A model generated the notes under the pieces. The model was not told where the DNA came from. It did no database searches and saw only the letters and a list, made by a program, of their open reading frames with translations. Both the position numbers and the translations under genes were made by a program. Shown piece by piece: positions 52,614-61,069 of a stretch of DNA of 64,000 bases (its first letter is position 1; each line of letters starts with the position of its first letter). Origin of the DNA: an uncultured Rhodopila sp. (GTDB lineage Bacteria > Pseudomonadota > Alphaproteobacteria > Acetobacterales > Acetobacteraceae); NCBI GenBank assembly GCA_903851415.1, contig CAINOE010000051.1, forward strand, positions 40,387 through 104,386, read 5' to 3'.

Positions 52614-54155
52614 TCAAGGCATGGACGGCGCGATCCTGGCTTGGGTGGCTTGCTCAAAATCGAACGCAAAGCCAAGCAACTCAGCCTCTGTCATCCGGGC
52701 CCGACCAATGAAGTCGATCGCAAGCGGACGGCCATCTTGCATATGACCGGCCGGCACCGTGATGACCGGCAACCCCATTTCATTAACCTGCGTGCCCGCC
52801 ACCTGATCGGCAAGATACTGCAGCGTATCGCCGTCCAGGTTCGGCAACGGGGCGACTGACCGCGGGACAAACAAGGCGTCAATCGACTTCTCGGCCAGGA
52901 TCGCCTCGTATCGTTCCCGCAACTCATTCGCCGCGGCGATCACGGCGAGAAGTCGCGGATCGTCAGCGGCCACGTTGCGTTCCGGACTGGCAAGTAGACT
53001 GAACAACGGCGCGGTTGTCCCCAGGCCGATATCGAATCCCGAGCGCCGCCTGAACTCGGCCCGTGACGTCGGACTGTCGCCCCCAAGACCCGCAAAGAAC
53101 GAATCGACGCCAGCCCAGTAACCGTTGCACGTCGTGAAGAACGTCCGCTCGTCCCAGCGGGCCAGCCAATCGGTGTCGCCGAACACGACGTCGACGGTTC
53201 GTGCGCCAAGGCCTTTGACGACCTCTGTCATGCGCCGATAGTGCTCCGCGATCGCGGGGTGCAGCGCAGGCGCCCACTGGCCGGGCTCGAACAGGCCGAG
53301 TACTTTGCCCCGCAGTGCGCCGGGGCGCAGCGCCTGCAAATAGCCTGGCCGGGTCCCTGCGAGAACCTCGAGTACAGCCGCGGCGTCATGCACGGTCTTC
53401 GCGATCGGGCCGGCGACGTCGTGATGGCTCGAAAGACCGGGATAAATGCCGTCCCCCGGAACCAGGCCGAAACTCGGCTTGATACCGACCGGGCTCTGCG
53501 CGGAAGCCGGAAACAGGATCGAGCCGGCCGTGTCGGTGCCGAGGGAAGCGGGCGCGAAGCCTGCCGACACGCCGGCGGCACTCCCGGTGCTCGATGCCCC
53601 CGGTGCGAAAGCCGCGTTCAGCGGGTTGAGCGTGTCGCCGTTGTGACTGGAATCGGCGCGGAGTCCGTCAAGGCCGAAGTCCGGCATATTGCTCTTGCCG
53701 AGGATGATCGCACCCGCCGCTTTCAAACGCGCAACCACGTGCGCGTCCCGAACCGGCATCAGGTCGATTCCGTTGAACGTGCCGCCCGAGGAGTCCACGA
53801 CGCGATCGTCCGCGGCGAACCCTGCGTAACCGGCCGTCGTTCTGAAGCCGATCTGGTTCATATTGTCCTTGATGATGATCGGCACGCCGTGGAGCGGTCC
53901 GCGGTGCTCACCGGCGGTGATCGCGGCATCGGCCAATGCCGCATCCTCCAACATCCGATCGTTGATCGCGATGAACACGTTCAACAGCGGTTCTAAACGT
54001 GCGATCCGCTCGATACAGGCGCGGACCACGTCCGTCGGCAGGAAGTCGCCGCGGTCATAGCCGGCCCTGATCGTCTCGATCGTCAGGTTCTCCACCATCG
54101 GAACGCTGTGTTCAGTCCTCGAGCGATCGGCGGAGGGCAGACGGAGATGTCGCAT
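52614..54155 (-). CDS. Amidase signature family hydrolase
   Basis: 513 residues. The Ser-cisSer-Lys triad is present: Lys in PIIIKDNM, the signature ASSTGSAAGVSAG with cis-Ser, and nucleophile Ser in GTDTAGSILFPAS. The usual GGSSGGS has become GASSTGS. Family enzymes hydrolyse amides of small molecules or act as GatA in amidotransferase. There is no gatB or gatC, so a stand-alone amidase is likely. ATG 54155 has GAGG upstream; ATG 54098 (MVENLTIE) is the alternative. Substrate unknown. Confidence 0.85.
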   Translation of the reverse strand: MRHLRLPSADRSRTEHSVPMVENLTIETIRAGYDRGDFLPTDVVRACIERIARLEPLLNVFIAINDRMLEDAALADAAITAGEHRGPLHGVPIIIKDNMNQIGFRTTAGYAGFAADDRVVDSSGGTFNGIDLMPVRDAHVVARLKAAGAIILGKSNMPDFGLDGLRADSSHNGDTLNPLNAAFAPGASSTGSAAGVSAGFAPASLGTDTAGSILFPASAQSPVGIKPSFGLVPGDGIYPGLSSHHDVAGPIAKTVHDAAAVLEVLAGTRPGYLQALRPGALRGKVLGLFEPGQWAPALHPAIAEHYRRMTEVVKGLGARTVDVVFGDTDWLARWDERTFFTTCNGYWAGVDSFFAGLGGDSPTSRAEFRRRSGFDIGLGTTAPLFSLLASPERNVAADDPRLLAVIAAANELRERYEAILAEKSIDALFVPRSVAPLPNLDGDTLQYLADQVAGTQVNEMGLPVITVPAGHMQDGRPLAIDFIGRARMTEAELLGFAFDFEQATQARIAPSMP

Positions 54156-54323
54156 GGAGGCCTCGCTAAAGAGATTGAAAAGATGGCATCGCTGAAGCCG
54201 ATCGGCGGTAATCGTGTCTGATCAAGCGAGCAGCATACTATCGGCCGCCGCCGAATCGCCAGGGGCAGGCTGACGCCTTTTCGGCGGCGGAAACGTCGCT
54301 GAAGGGCGGCAGCGGCAAACGGC

Positions 54324-54941
54324 TCACGGTATTTCTGTCAGGCGCGTCTTGAGGGCGGCGAGCTCTGCTTCGAGCTCTGCAATGCGCGAATCGCGATGCG
54401 CGAGCGCAGCGGCGACGTCGGCGGCATCGATCTTCTGCGGAATATGTTGCGGGCAGTTTATATCCCACGCGTCGACCTCGAACAGCAGCGCCTGTTCGGC
54501 CTGCGCGCGGTAGCCGGCGGGCATCAGTTCGGCGATCAGCGCGGGATCGCCGCTCATGCGCGCGCGGCCCCACAGCTTGATGCGGCGGCGCTGCGCATAG
54601 TCCATCAGGAACAGGAAAGCCTTGTCGTTCTCGGCAAGGTTGCCAGCCGAGACATACTGACGGTTGCCGGCATAATCGGCCCAGCCGATGAGCTTGGGCC
54701 CCAGGACCCGGATAAACCCCTTCGGGCCGCCGCGATGCTGAGCATAGGGCTGGCCGGCCGCGTTGGCGGTCGCGATGTAGGCGGTATCGACACCTTCAAG
54801 GAAGGCGGCGAGGTCCTCGCTGATAGAAGTGCGAAAGCCGCCGCGCGCCTCCAACTTTGCGTAGGCCTCGCGCGACCCGCGCGCCGCCTGTATCGCCTTG
54901 ATCGTCGGTGTGAAGGCGATGTCGCTGCTGGGAATGATCAT
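54324..54941 (-). CDS. Pyridoxamine 5'-phosphate oxidase-like FMN protein
   Basis: 205 residues from ATG 54941. Split-barrel flavin fold: FLEGVDTAYIATANAAGQPY, HRGGPKGFIRVL, KLIGWADYAGNRQYVSAGNL and KAFLFLMDYAQRRRIKLWGRA (in parts) match PNPOx-family proteins. The C-terminal segment is a predicted coiled coil (AALAHRDSRIAELEAELAAL). WDINCPQHIPQKI is common in this subgroup. It reduces or oxidises an unknown flavin-dependent substrate. Member of the cassette with a divergent LysR gene. Confidence 0.85.
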   Translation of the reverse strand: MIIPSSDIAFTPTIKAIQAARGSREAYAKLEARGGFRTSISEDLAAFLEGVDTAYIATANAAGQPYAQHRGGPKGFIRVLGPKLIGWADYAGNRQYVSAGNLAENDKAFLFLMDYAQRRRIKLWGRARMSGDPALIAELMPAGYRAQAEQALLFEVDAWDINCPQHIPQKIDAADVAAALAHRDSRIAELEAELAALKTRLTEIP

Positions 54942-54996
54942 CACTCAGCCTTTCGCCGGCTTCGGCCGGCACTGGTGACAATGGCGACGCGGACGC

Positions 54997-55392
54997 TCAT
55001 GGCTGCATCGCCCGCGCGATCAGCAGCGTGTCGGCATACATGTCGAAGCGCTTGAGCTTGCCGTCGGTCACCCGCCAGACATGCGCGAACGGCGCCCGCA
55101 TTGCCTTGCCCGTCGCCTTGTTGACGCCGCGATAGACGCCCAGGCTGACCACGCGGTCGCCTTCGGCAATGAAATCGTCCGCGACCGCCGAGAAGTTGTC
55201 CCAATCGCGCATCAGCGGCGCGATCAGCTTGTTCAGCACATCCTCAGGCTCGCGCCAGGTGCCGCTGTAGTAGGGGAAGCCCTCGGCTTCGGTCCATTCG
55301 AGCTCCGGATGGAGCAGACCGAGCAGCCCCGGCACATCGCCGCGGCCAAGCGCCGCGTAGAAAGCGCGAACGAGATCAATCGTTGCTGTCAT
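54997..55392 (-). CDS. SnoaL/NTF2-like protein
   Basis: 131 residues from ATG 55392. The cone-shaped alpha+beta barrel fold is recognisable from DLVRAFYAALGRGDVPGLLG, LHPELEWTEAEGFPY and HVWRVTDGKLKRFDMYAD. This group is often annotated as ketosteroid-isomerase-related. The conserved Trp-Asp/Glu positions could form an active site, but no specific reaction can be assigned. Lies between the PNPOx-like and SDR genes, all on the same strand. Confidence 0.85.
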   Translation of the reverse strand: MTATIDLVRAFYAALGRGDVPGLLGLLHPELEWTEAEGFPYYSGTWREPEDVLNKLIAPLMRDWDNFSAVADDFIAEGDRVVSLGVYRGVNKATGKAMRAPFAHVWRVTDGKLKRFDMYADTLLIARAMQP

Positions 55393-55448
55393 TGTACACC
55401 TCTGCAAGAAAAGGGGCCGGGGAGAGGCTCTCTCCCCGGCGTCCGGGT

Positions 55449-56312
55449 TTATCGCGCGATCGTGGCGAGCGCGCCCAGGCCAAGCGCCGTGACAGCGCCG
55501 TGCTGCACCGGGGCGGTGGCGTCATTGACCACGTCGGCACCGAACGACTGGCCGACGACGGTGCGTGCCGGACGGCTGCCCTTGGGCGCATCGATCAACG
55601 AAACAATGGCGGCGGCGACGTCGTGCGGATCGGGGGCGTTCTCGCTCTGGAACATGCTCATGAAACTCTCGAACATCTTGCCGGGGATCGCGCCGATTTC
55701 GCCATAGGCTTCGCCCCGTGCCGTATCGGCCGGTTGCTGGATCGCCGAATAGATGTTGGTCGGATAGGCGCCTGGCTGGACCAACACCACGTCGACGCCA
55801 AGCTGGGACAGTTCATAGCGATAGCTGTCGGTCAGCGCTTCCAGCGCGAATTTGGTTGCGCCATAGATGCCAAAGAACGGGAAGGTCACCCGGCCGAGGA
55901 TCGAGCCGATATTGATGATCAGCCCGTCCTTCGCAGCCCGCATCGCGGGCAATACCGCGCGGGTAGTGCGGATCACGCCGACGACGTTGGTGTTGAACAG
56001 GACCTTCGCCTGATCGGCGGTAAAGGCCTCCGATACGCCCGCCGACGCGAGGCCGGCGTTGTTGATCAGCACGTCAATCTTGCCAGCATCCGCCAATGCG
56101 GTGGCCACCGCGCGTTCGACCGACGCATCATCGGCAACGTCGAGCTCGACGACCTTGATACCCCGGCCGCGCAGCGCGGCCGCGGCCTCGGCGTTGCGGC
56201 CGGCGACGTCGCGCATCGAGGCATAGACGGTGTGGCCCGCGGCGGCGAGCGTTTCGGCGGTATCGCGGCCAAAGCCCGAAGCGGCACCGGTGATGAGGAT
56301 GACTTTCGACAT
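55449..56312 (-). CDS. Short-chain dehydrogenase/reductase
   Basis: 287 residues. NAD(P) motif LITGAASGFGRDTA, NNAGLAS, catalytic Ser in NIGSILG and YGATK (Tyr-xxx-Lys). The substrate loop ends in VQPGAYPTN. Classic SDR. Residue Asp in ELDVADD suggests the second strand and adenine pocket. Substrate unknown; it belongs to the small redox cassette and is 28 nt from the alpha/beta hydrolase. Confidence 0.88.
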   Translation of the reverse strand: MSKVILITGAASGFGRDTAETLAAAGHTVYASMRDVAGRNAEAAAALRGRGIKVVELDVADDASVERAVATALADAGKIDVLINNAGLASAGVSEAFTADQAKVLFNTNVVGVIRTTRAVLPAMRAAKDGLIINIGSILGRVTFPFFGIYGATKFALEALTDSYRYELSQLGVDVVLVQPGAYPTNIYSAIQQPADTARGEAYGEIGAIPGKMFESFMSMFQSENAPDPHDVAAAIVSLIDAPKGSRPARTVVGQSFGADVVNDATAPVQHGAVTALGLGALATIAR

Positions 56313-56339
56313 GGGAAACCTCGTTATTACAGGGTGACG

Positions 56340-57197
56340 TCAGTGCGCGAACGCGCCCTTTATTTCAGCGGCGACAGTCGAGGCATTTTCATCGAGAACG
56401 AAATGGCCGGCATCGAGCCAGACCAATTTGGCCTGCGGCAGATCGCGCCTGAACGCCTCGGCGCCGGCGGGGATGAAGAACGGGTCGTGCTTGCCCCATA
56501 CGATCAGCGTTTTTGGCTGATACTGGCGGAACGCGTCGTGCCAGCTATCGTAGAGTGCAACGTTGGACTTATAGTCTTCGAGCAGGTCGAGCTGATACGC
56601 GTCGGTGCCGGGACGATCGAGCAGTGCCTGGTCGATCGTCCAGTTGTCCGGGCTGATCGCCTCCGGAACTTTCGCACCGACCTGATACTGGAACCTGGTC
56701 GTCTCAGCGGTCAGGAAGCCGCGCGCCGCCGCCTCGGTGGTCGCGTCGCGTCGGTTCCACAGCGGCAGGAAGACCTGCTTCGGCATGTCGCCGACGCCGT
56801 CGAGGTAGGCATTCGCGTTCTGGATGACGAATCCCTTCACCCGGTCAGGATGCTGCGTGAACAGGCGAAAGCCGACCGGGCCGCCATAGTCCTGCATGTA
56901 CAGGATATAGGATGTAAGGCCGAGCTGATCGATCAGCCCCGCGACGTGCGCGGTGAGGTTGTCGAAGCTGTACTGGAAATCCCGGGCCGACGGAGCCTCC
57001 GACTGGCCGAAGCCGATGTAATCGGGCGCGATTACATGGAACGTGTCGGCAAGCTGCGGAATCAGGTCGCGATACATGTGGCTGCTGGTCGGGAAACCGT
57101 GCAGCAGGATGATCGCCGGCAACGCGGGATCGCCGGCCTCGCGGTAAAACATCGTGCGGCCGTTTACAGTGGCGAAATGGTGGGTCGTCGGATGCAT
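56340..57197 (-). CDS. Alpha/beta-hydrolase, haloalkane dehalogenase/epoxide hydrolase type
   Basis: 285 residues. Oxyanion motif HGFPTSSHMYRDLIP, nucleophile Asp103 in YMQDYGGPVGF (the xQDxGG form means Asp rather than Ser), acid near WGKHDPFF, and His in LDAGHFVLDE. Asp nucleophiles are used by haloalkane dehalogenases and epoxide hydrolases. The cap domain lies between about 130 and 215. No signal peptide. Actual substrate cannot be read from sequence. It groups with the SDR and AhpD-like genes. Confidence 0.85.
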   Translation of the reverse strand: MHPTTHHFATVNGRTMFYREAGDPALPAIILLHGFPTSSHMYRDLIPQLADTFHVIAPDYIGFGQSEAPSARDFQYSFDNLTAHVAGLIDQLGLTSYILYMQDYGGPVGFRLFTQHPDRVKGFVIQNANAYLDGVGDMPKQVFLPLWNRRDATTEAAARGFLTAETTRFQYQVGAKVPEAISPDNWTIDQALLDRPGTDAYQLDLLEDYKSNVALYDSWHDAFRQYQPKTLIVWGKHDPFFIPAGAEAFRRDLPQAKLVWLDAGHFVLDENASTVAAEIKGAFAH

Positions 57198-57236
57198 GGT
57201 GGTGACCTTCCGTGAGTTGGCGGGTGCCTGGACGGA

Positions 57237-57788
57237 TCAGGCGGCCTTGCGGGCCTCGACGACCGGGAAGTCGATCGCCGTCTGGAAGACCTCGTTGAAG
57301 AAGTTGGTCCAACTGTTGAGAGCCACGTGCTGGACGATCTCGATCACCTGGGCGTCGGTATAGCCGGCGGACTTTACGTCAGCGAAATCGCTGTCGGTGA
57401 CGTGGCCGCGATCCCTCACCACCTTGGCGGCGAAGCGGACGGCGGCATCGGCCCCGGGATCGTTCGACGCCCCGTTGCGGTTGGCGGTGATCTCGGCGTC
57501 GTCCAGCCTGGCGACCTTGCGGCCGAGATACGTGTGCGCCGACAGGCAATAGCTGCAGCCATTCACCTCGGCGACGGCAAGCGCGATCCGCTCACGCGTG
57601 GCGGCGGGCAGCGTGCCCTTGGACAGCGCCCCGAACAGGCCGAGATGACCCTCCAGCGCCTGCGGGCTGAGCGCGATGGCGCGGAACATGTTTGGGACGC
57701 TGCCAAGCTGCCTGGCAACTGCCTCGAGCAGCGGACGGGAGGCTTCGGGTGCGTCGGCGATAGTGGCGGGAGTTGCGATACGGGTCAT
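57237..57788 (-). CDS. AhpD/carboxymuconolactone decarboxylase-family protein
   Basis: 183 residues. The AhpD-type active site is EVNGCSYCLSAH, with Glu74, Cys78-x-x-Cys81 and His85. Such proteins are disulfide-linked peroxidase partners or act on reactive electrophiles. Divergent from the LysR gene, with operator-like palindromes between the two starts, so this is the likely first gene of the cassette and the main LysR target. Confidence 0.88.
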   Translation of the reverse strand: MTRIATPATIADAPEASRPLLEAVARQLGSVPNMFRAIALSPQALEGHLGLFGALSKGTLPAATRERIALAVAEVNGCSYCLSAHTYLGRKVARLDDAEITANRNGASNDPGADAAVRFAAKVVRDRGHVTDSDFADVKSAGYTDAQVIEIVQHVALNSWTNFFNEVFQTAIDFPVVEARKAA

Positions 57789-57838
57789 TGTCGGGGTCCT
57801 TGTCCTTGCGGCCTTGCTGGCCGGTGATCCGCAACTAA

Positions 57839-57899
57839 GCGCTTCCGTTTTCCGGCAGCAGCCGCTAGCTTTGGGAAGCGCCCTTCCACATTATGGAAG
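57839..57899. promoter_or_regulatory. LysR operator cluster between AhpD-like and LysR genes
   Basis: CTTCCA-CATTA-TGGAAG (57883-57899) is a perfect 6-bp palindrome; GCGCTTCC (57839-57846) and GGAAGCGC (57874-57881) form another 8-bp pair. Repeated TTCC/GGAA half sites in the divergent gap are the expected layout for LysR binding. Confidence 0.55.
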
Positions 57900-57903
57900 T
57901 CAG

Positions 57904-58824
57904 ATGGACCGGTTCGAAGCGATGCGCACCCTGGTTGCGGCGGTCGACGGCGGCAGCCTGTCGGCGGCATCACGCGCACTCAATACGCCGCTACCCACGG
58001 TCAGCCGGCGTGTTTCGGACCTGGAGGCGCATCTCGGCGCGCAGTTGCTGGTGCGTACGAGCCGCAAGCTGATCCTGACCGAAGCCGGCGAGGCGTTCGT
58101 CGCGGTTGCGCGCCGGCTGCTCGACGATCTCGGGGATGCCGAGCGTGCGGCGAGCGGCGAATATCGCGCCCCGCGGGGCGAACTGCTGGTCACCGCGCCG
58201 ATCATATTTGGCAAGCTCCATGTCGCGCCGATCATCCACGCCTTCCTCGGCGCCTATCCCGATGTGACGGTCCGGTTGGTGCTGTCCGACGAAGTGATCG
58301 ATCTGGTTGAGGCGCATGTCGATGTCGCGGTGCGCATCGGCCGGCTGCCCGACAGCGATCTGATCGCGCGGCAAATGGGTCACGTCCGCTGGTTGATCTG
58401 CGCAAGCCCCGATTACCTCGCCCGGCGCGGCGAACCGGCGATGCCCGAGGCGCTCGCCGACCATGATTGTATCGCGTTCGAGGGGCTGCAGACCTATCGC
58501 AACTGGTCGATTGGCGGCGGCGCGGCGGCGCGGTCAGTCGCGATCCGTCCGCGGTTCTCGACCAATACCGCCGATGCTGTCGTCGAGGCGGCGGCAGCCG
58601 GGCTCGGGATCGCCCGTGTGATCTCATACCAGGCGGCGGCCGCGATCGCCGCGGGTCGCGTCACGACGATCCTGCGCGACTTCGCGACCGATCCCATCCC
58701 GGTCAACCTTGTCCACCGGTCCCAACGCGTCCAGCCGCTCAAGCGGCGCGCCTTTCTCGACTTTGTCGTGCCCCGGTTAACCGTGGCGCTTGCAGCGGTG
58801 AACGACATGGTGCGCCGTGCGTGA
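57904..58824 (+). CDS. LysR-family transcriptional regulator
   Basis: 306 residues from ATG 57904, chosen because the winged helix begins directly: MDRFEAMRTLVAAVDGGSLS, then AASRALNTPLPTVSRRVSDLE. The periplasmic-binding-like effector domain follows (GELLVTAPIIFGKLHVAPII, and VAVRIGRLPDSDLIARQMG). LysR proteins in this position act on the divergent gene; here that is the AhpD-like and downstream cassette. Effector unknown, probably an electrophile or aromatic compound. Confidence 0.92.
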   Translation: MDRFEAMRTLVAAVDGGSLSAASRALNTPLPTVSRRVSDLEAHLGAQLLVRTSRKLILTEAGEAFVAVARRLLDDLGDAERAASGEYRAPRGELLVTAPIIFGKLHVAPIIHAFLGAYPDVTVRLVLSDEVIDLVEAHVDVAVRIGRLPDSDLIARQMGHVRWLICASPDYLARRGEPAMPEALADHDCIAFEGLQTYRNWSIGGGAAARSVAIRPRFSTNTADAVVEAAAAGLGIARVISYQAAAAIAAGRVTTILRDFATDPIPVNLVHRSQRVQPLKRRAFLDFVVPRLTVALAAVNDMVRRA

Positions 58825-58971
58825 GGCAGGCCGGGCCAGACACGTCAGGGTTTTCCGTGTTTGCCCTGCGCCGCGTGATCCCGCTTCCGGTCAACGGCAA
58901 CGTGACGAAAGTTTCACGCTGACATTCGGCAATCGATAGTAATATCTTCCGAAACGCCAGGGAGTAACGCG

Positions 58972-59694
58972 ATGCCTTTGCTCCGCCGTGGACTTCTGGC
59001 GACTGCCCCTGCAGCAGCGTTATCCCTGTTGACCACCCCGGCCTCGGCCGCGACGACCGATCTTGCCGTGAGTTGCGACACCGCCGCAGCGTCCGCCGTG
59101 ATCCGGGCGGGTGATGCCTACCGGTCCCGCACCGGCGTCCGGATCCGGGTCTTCCCCACCTCGCCCGGCCTGCTGCTGCCGCAGCTTGAGCGGGAAATCC
59201 AAAACGACATCGTGCTCACACAGATCGGCGTGCTTGATCAGGCGGAAAAAGAGGGCCTGATCCAGCCGGGCGGCCGCGTCGGCCCGTGGCGCAACCGTCT
59301 GGTGATCGCCACCGCGCGCGACACCGACGGACCCGAGGGCAGCTTTGCGGTAACCGACCCGACACCGGCCTCCGGCATTGACGGCCACGCCATCCTGCAG
59401 CGCCTCGACGCCATGCCGAAGACAGTGTTCGGGGTCATCAACACCGGTGCGGTTGCATGGCTGCTGACCAACGGCGACGCACAGCAGGGGCTGCTGCACC
59501 AGACGGAGGTCGCCAACGACGGCCGCCTGAAGTCCGTTTCCCCTGTGCCGGATGATGCCTGGCCGCCCATCCTGTATGCCGCGACCGTGACCAAGCTGGC
59601 GCGGCGCGGTGATCCGGCCGCCTTTGTCGCCTTCCTTGGCAGTCCCGACGGCCAGGCGGTGCTGGCCGGGGCTGGACTGGAGAGCGCGTCGTGA
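58972..59694 (+). CDS. ModA-like periplasmic binding protein
   Basis: 240 residues with a twin-Arg-type signal (MPLLRRGLLATAPAAALSLL, cleaved near TPASAA). The mature part has TDLAVSCDTAAASAVIRAGD, NDIVLTQIGVLDQAEKEG and AAFVAFLGSPDGQAVLAGAG, the layout of molybdate/tungstate-binding ModA-type proteins. No permease or ATPase genes follow, so it is either a cargo chaperone for the molybdoenzyme or a part of a system elsewhere. Stop overlaps the cytochrome start as GTGA. Confidence 0.8.
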   Translation: MPLLRRGLLATAPAAALSLLTTPASAATTDLAVSCDTAAASAVIRAGDAYRSRTGVRIRVFPTSPGLLLPQLEREIQNDIVLTQIGVLDQAEKEGLIQPGGRVGPWRNRLVIATARDTDGPEGSFAVTDPTPASGIDGHAILQRLDAMPKTVFGVINTGAVAWLLTNGDAQQGLLHQTEVANDGRLKSVSPVPDDAWPPILYAATVTKLARRGDPAAFVAFLGSPDGQAVLAGAGLESAS

Positions 59695-60362
59695 GCGCCG
59701 GAGACCTCGAAGTCCAGACTCACCCGATCGCCGCGCGCATCACCCACTGGCTGATGGCGCTGGCGATCCTGCTGCTCATCGGCTCCGGCTGGCGCATCTA
59801 CAACGCCAGCCCGATCTTCGATTTCCGCTTCCCGGAAGCCGTGACCCTCGGCGGCGACGTGGAGGACGCGCTGGCACTGCATAACGATCCCGGGGTCGCC
59901 AGTGCCCTGGCCTGGCATTTCGCCGCGATGTGGCTGCTGGCGCTCAGCTATCTCGGCTTCGTGCTCTGGAACACCATCACCGGCCATTTCCGGCGGGACT
60001 TCCTGCCGATCGGCCCGAGGCTGTTCTGGCGGGATTTCGTGGCGGCGGCGACGTTCCGGCTGCAGCACCGGCTGGGCGAGTATAACGTCGTGCAGCGGGT
60101 GGCCTATTGGGGCGCGCTGGGATCGGTTGCGATGATGCTGCTGTCCGGCATCGCGATCTGGAAGCCCGTGCAGACCTACCCGCTTGAAGTGCTGTTCGGC
60201 GGCTTCCAGGGCGCGCGCATCGCCCACTTCGTGTTCATGACGGCGATCGTCCTGTTCATCGTCATACACGTTGCGCTGGTCATCCTGGTGCCGAAGACCT
60301 TCGTCGCGATGACGCTCGGCCGTGCCACCGCCGTGCCGCATGCCCGCAAAGGAGACGCTTGA
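59691..60362 (+). CDS. Membrane cytochrome b (b561/HydC-like)
   Basis: 223 residues from GTG 59691. Four membrane helices: ITHWLMALAILLLIGSGWRI, ALAWHFAAMWLLALSYLGFV, VAYWGALGSVAMMLLSGIAI, and HFVFMTAIVLFIVIHVALVI. His in ITHWL, AWHFA, and IAHFV with VIHVAL are candidate haem ligands. Acts as the membrane electron donor or acceptor of the downstream molybdoenzyme. TGATG overlap with that gene. Confidence 0.88.
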   Translation: MSAGDLEVQTHPIAARITHWLMALAILLLIGSGWRIYNASPIFDFRFPEAVTLGGDVEDALALHNDPGVASALAWHFAAMWLLALSYLGFVLWNTITGHFRRDFLPIGPRLFWRDFVAAATFRLQHRLGEYNVVQRVAYWGALGSVAMMLLSGIAIWKPVQTYPLEVLFGGFQGARIAHFVFMTAIVLFIVIHVALVILVPKTFVAMTLGRATAVPHARKGDA

Positions 60363-61066
60363 TGGACTTCAAACGCAGGCGCCTGTTCGGCGGCAGCATG
60401 TCGCTCGGCGCGCTAACCCTGCTGACCGGGTGCGACATCAGCGACCATGAGAGCGTGCAGAAGGCGCTCGCGCTGGTGTCCCGCTGGAACGACCGGGTGC
60501 AGGCGGCAATTTTCGGCGCCGACCGCCTGGCGCCGACTTTCGCCGAGGACCAGGCGGTGAAGGCTTTCCGCTACAACGCCTGGTACGGACCGGACCGGTC
60601 GCCCCGGCTGGATGACGCGACCTACCGGCTGACCCTCGCCGGTCAGATCGCCGACAAGCGCCCCTGGACGATCGAACGCCTGCACGCGCTGCCCCGCGTC
60701 TCGCAGATCACCCGCCACGTCTGCGTCGAAGGCTGGAGCATGATCGGCAAATGGAGCGGCGCCCCGCTGCGCGATTTCCTGGGTCAGATCGGCGCCGATA
60801 CGACCGCCCGGTATGTCGGGTTCGAGTGTGCCGACGGGTACTACGAAGGTATCGACATGCCGACGGCGCTGCATCCGCAGACCTTGATGGTGTTCCAACT
60901 GTCGGATGACATTTTGCCTACACGTTACGGCTACCCCTTCAAGATCCGGATCCCGACCAAACTTGGGTTCAAGAACCCGAAGTTCGTGACCACCATCTAC
61001 GTCACCAACCAGCAGCCACGCGGCTTCTGGACGGATCGAGGGTACAACTGGTTCAGCGGGATATAG
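60362..61066 (+). CDS. Tat-exported molybdopterin oxidoreductase (SUOX/MsrP fold)
   Basis: 234 residues from ATG 60362. Twin-Arg signal KRRRLFGGSMSLGALTLLTG ends in lipobox LTGC24, so it is probably a lipid-anchored periplasmic protein. The SUOX fold shows YRLTLAGQIADKRPW, and Cys121 in RHVCVEGWSMIGKWSG is the molybdenum ligand. It lacks the haem domain of sulfite dehydrogenases and matches the MsrP-type fold, but does not keep the complete MsrP length. Its cytochrome partner is upstream. Substrate (sulfite, methionine sulfoxide or another) is open. Confidence 0.88.
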   Translation: MDFKRRRLFGGSMSLGALTLLTGCDISDHESVQKALALVSRWNDRVQAAIFGADRLAPTFAEDQAVKAFRYNAWYGPDRSPRLDDATYRLTLAGQIADKRPWTIERLHALPRVSQITRHVCVEGWSMIGKWSGAPLRDFLGQIGADTTARYVGFECADGYYEGIDMPTALHPQTLMVFQLSDDILPTRYGYPFKIRIPTKLGFKNPKFVTTIYVTNQQPRGFWTDRGYNWFSGI

Positions 61067-61069
61067 CGT

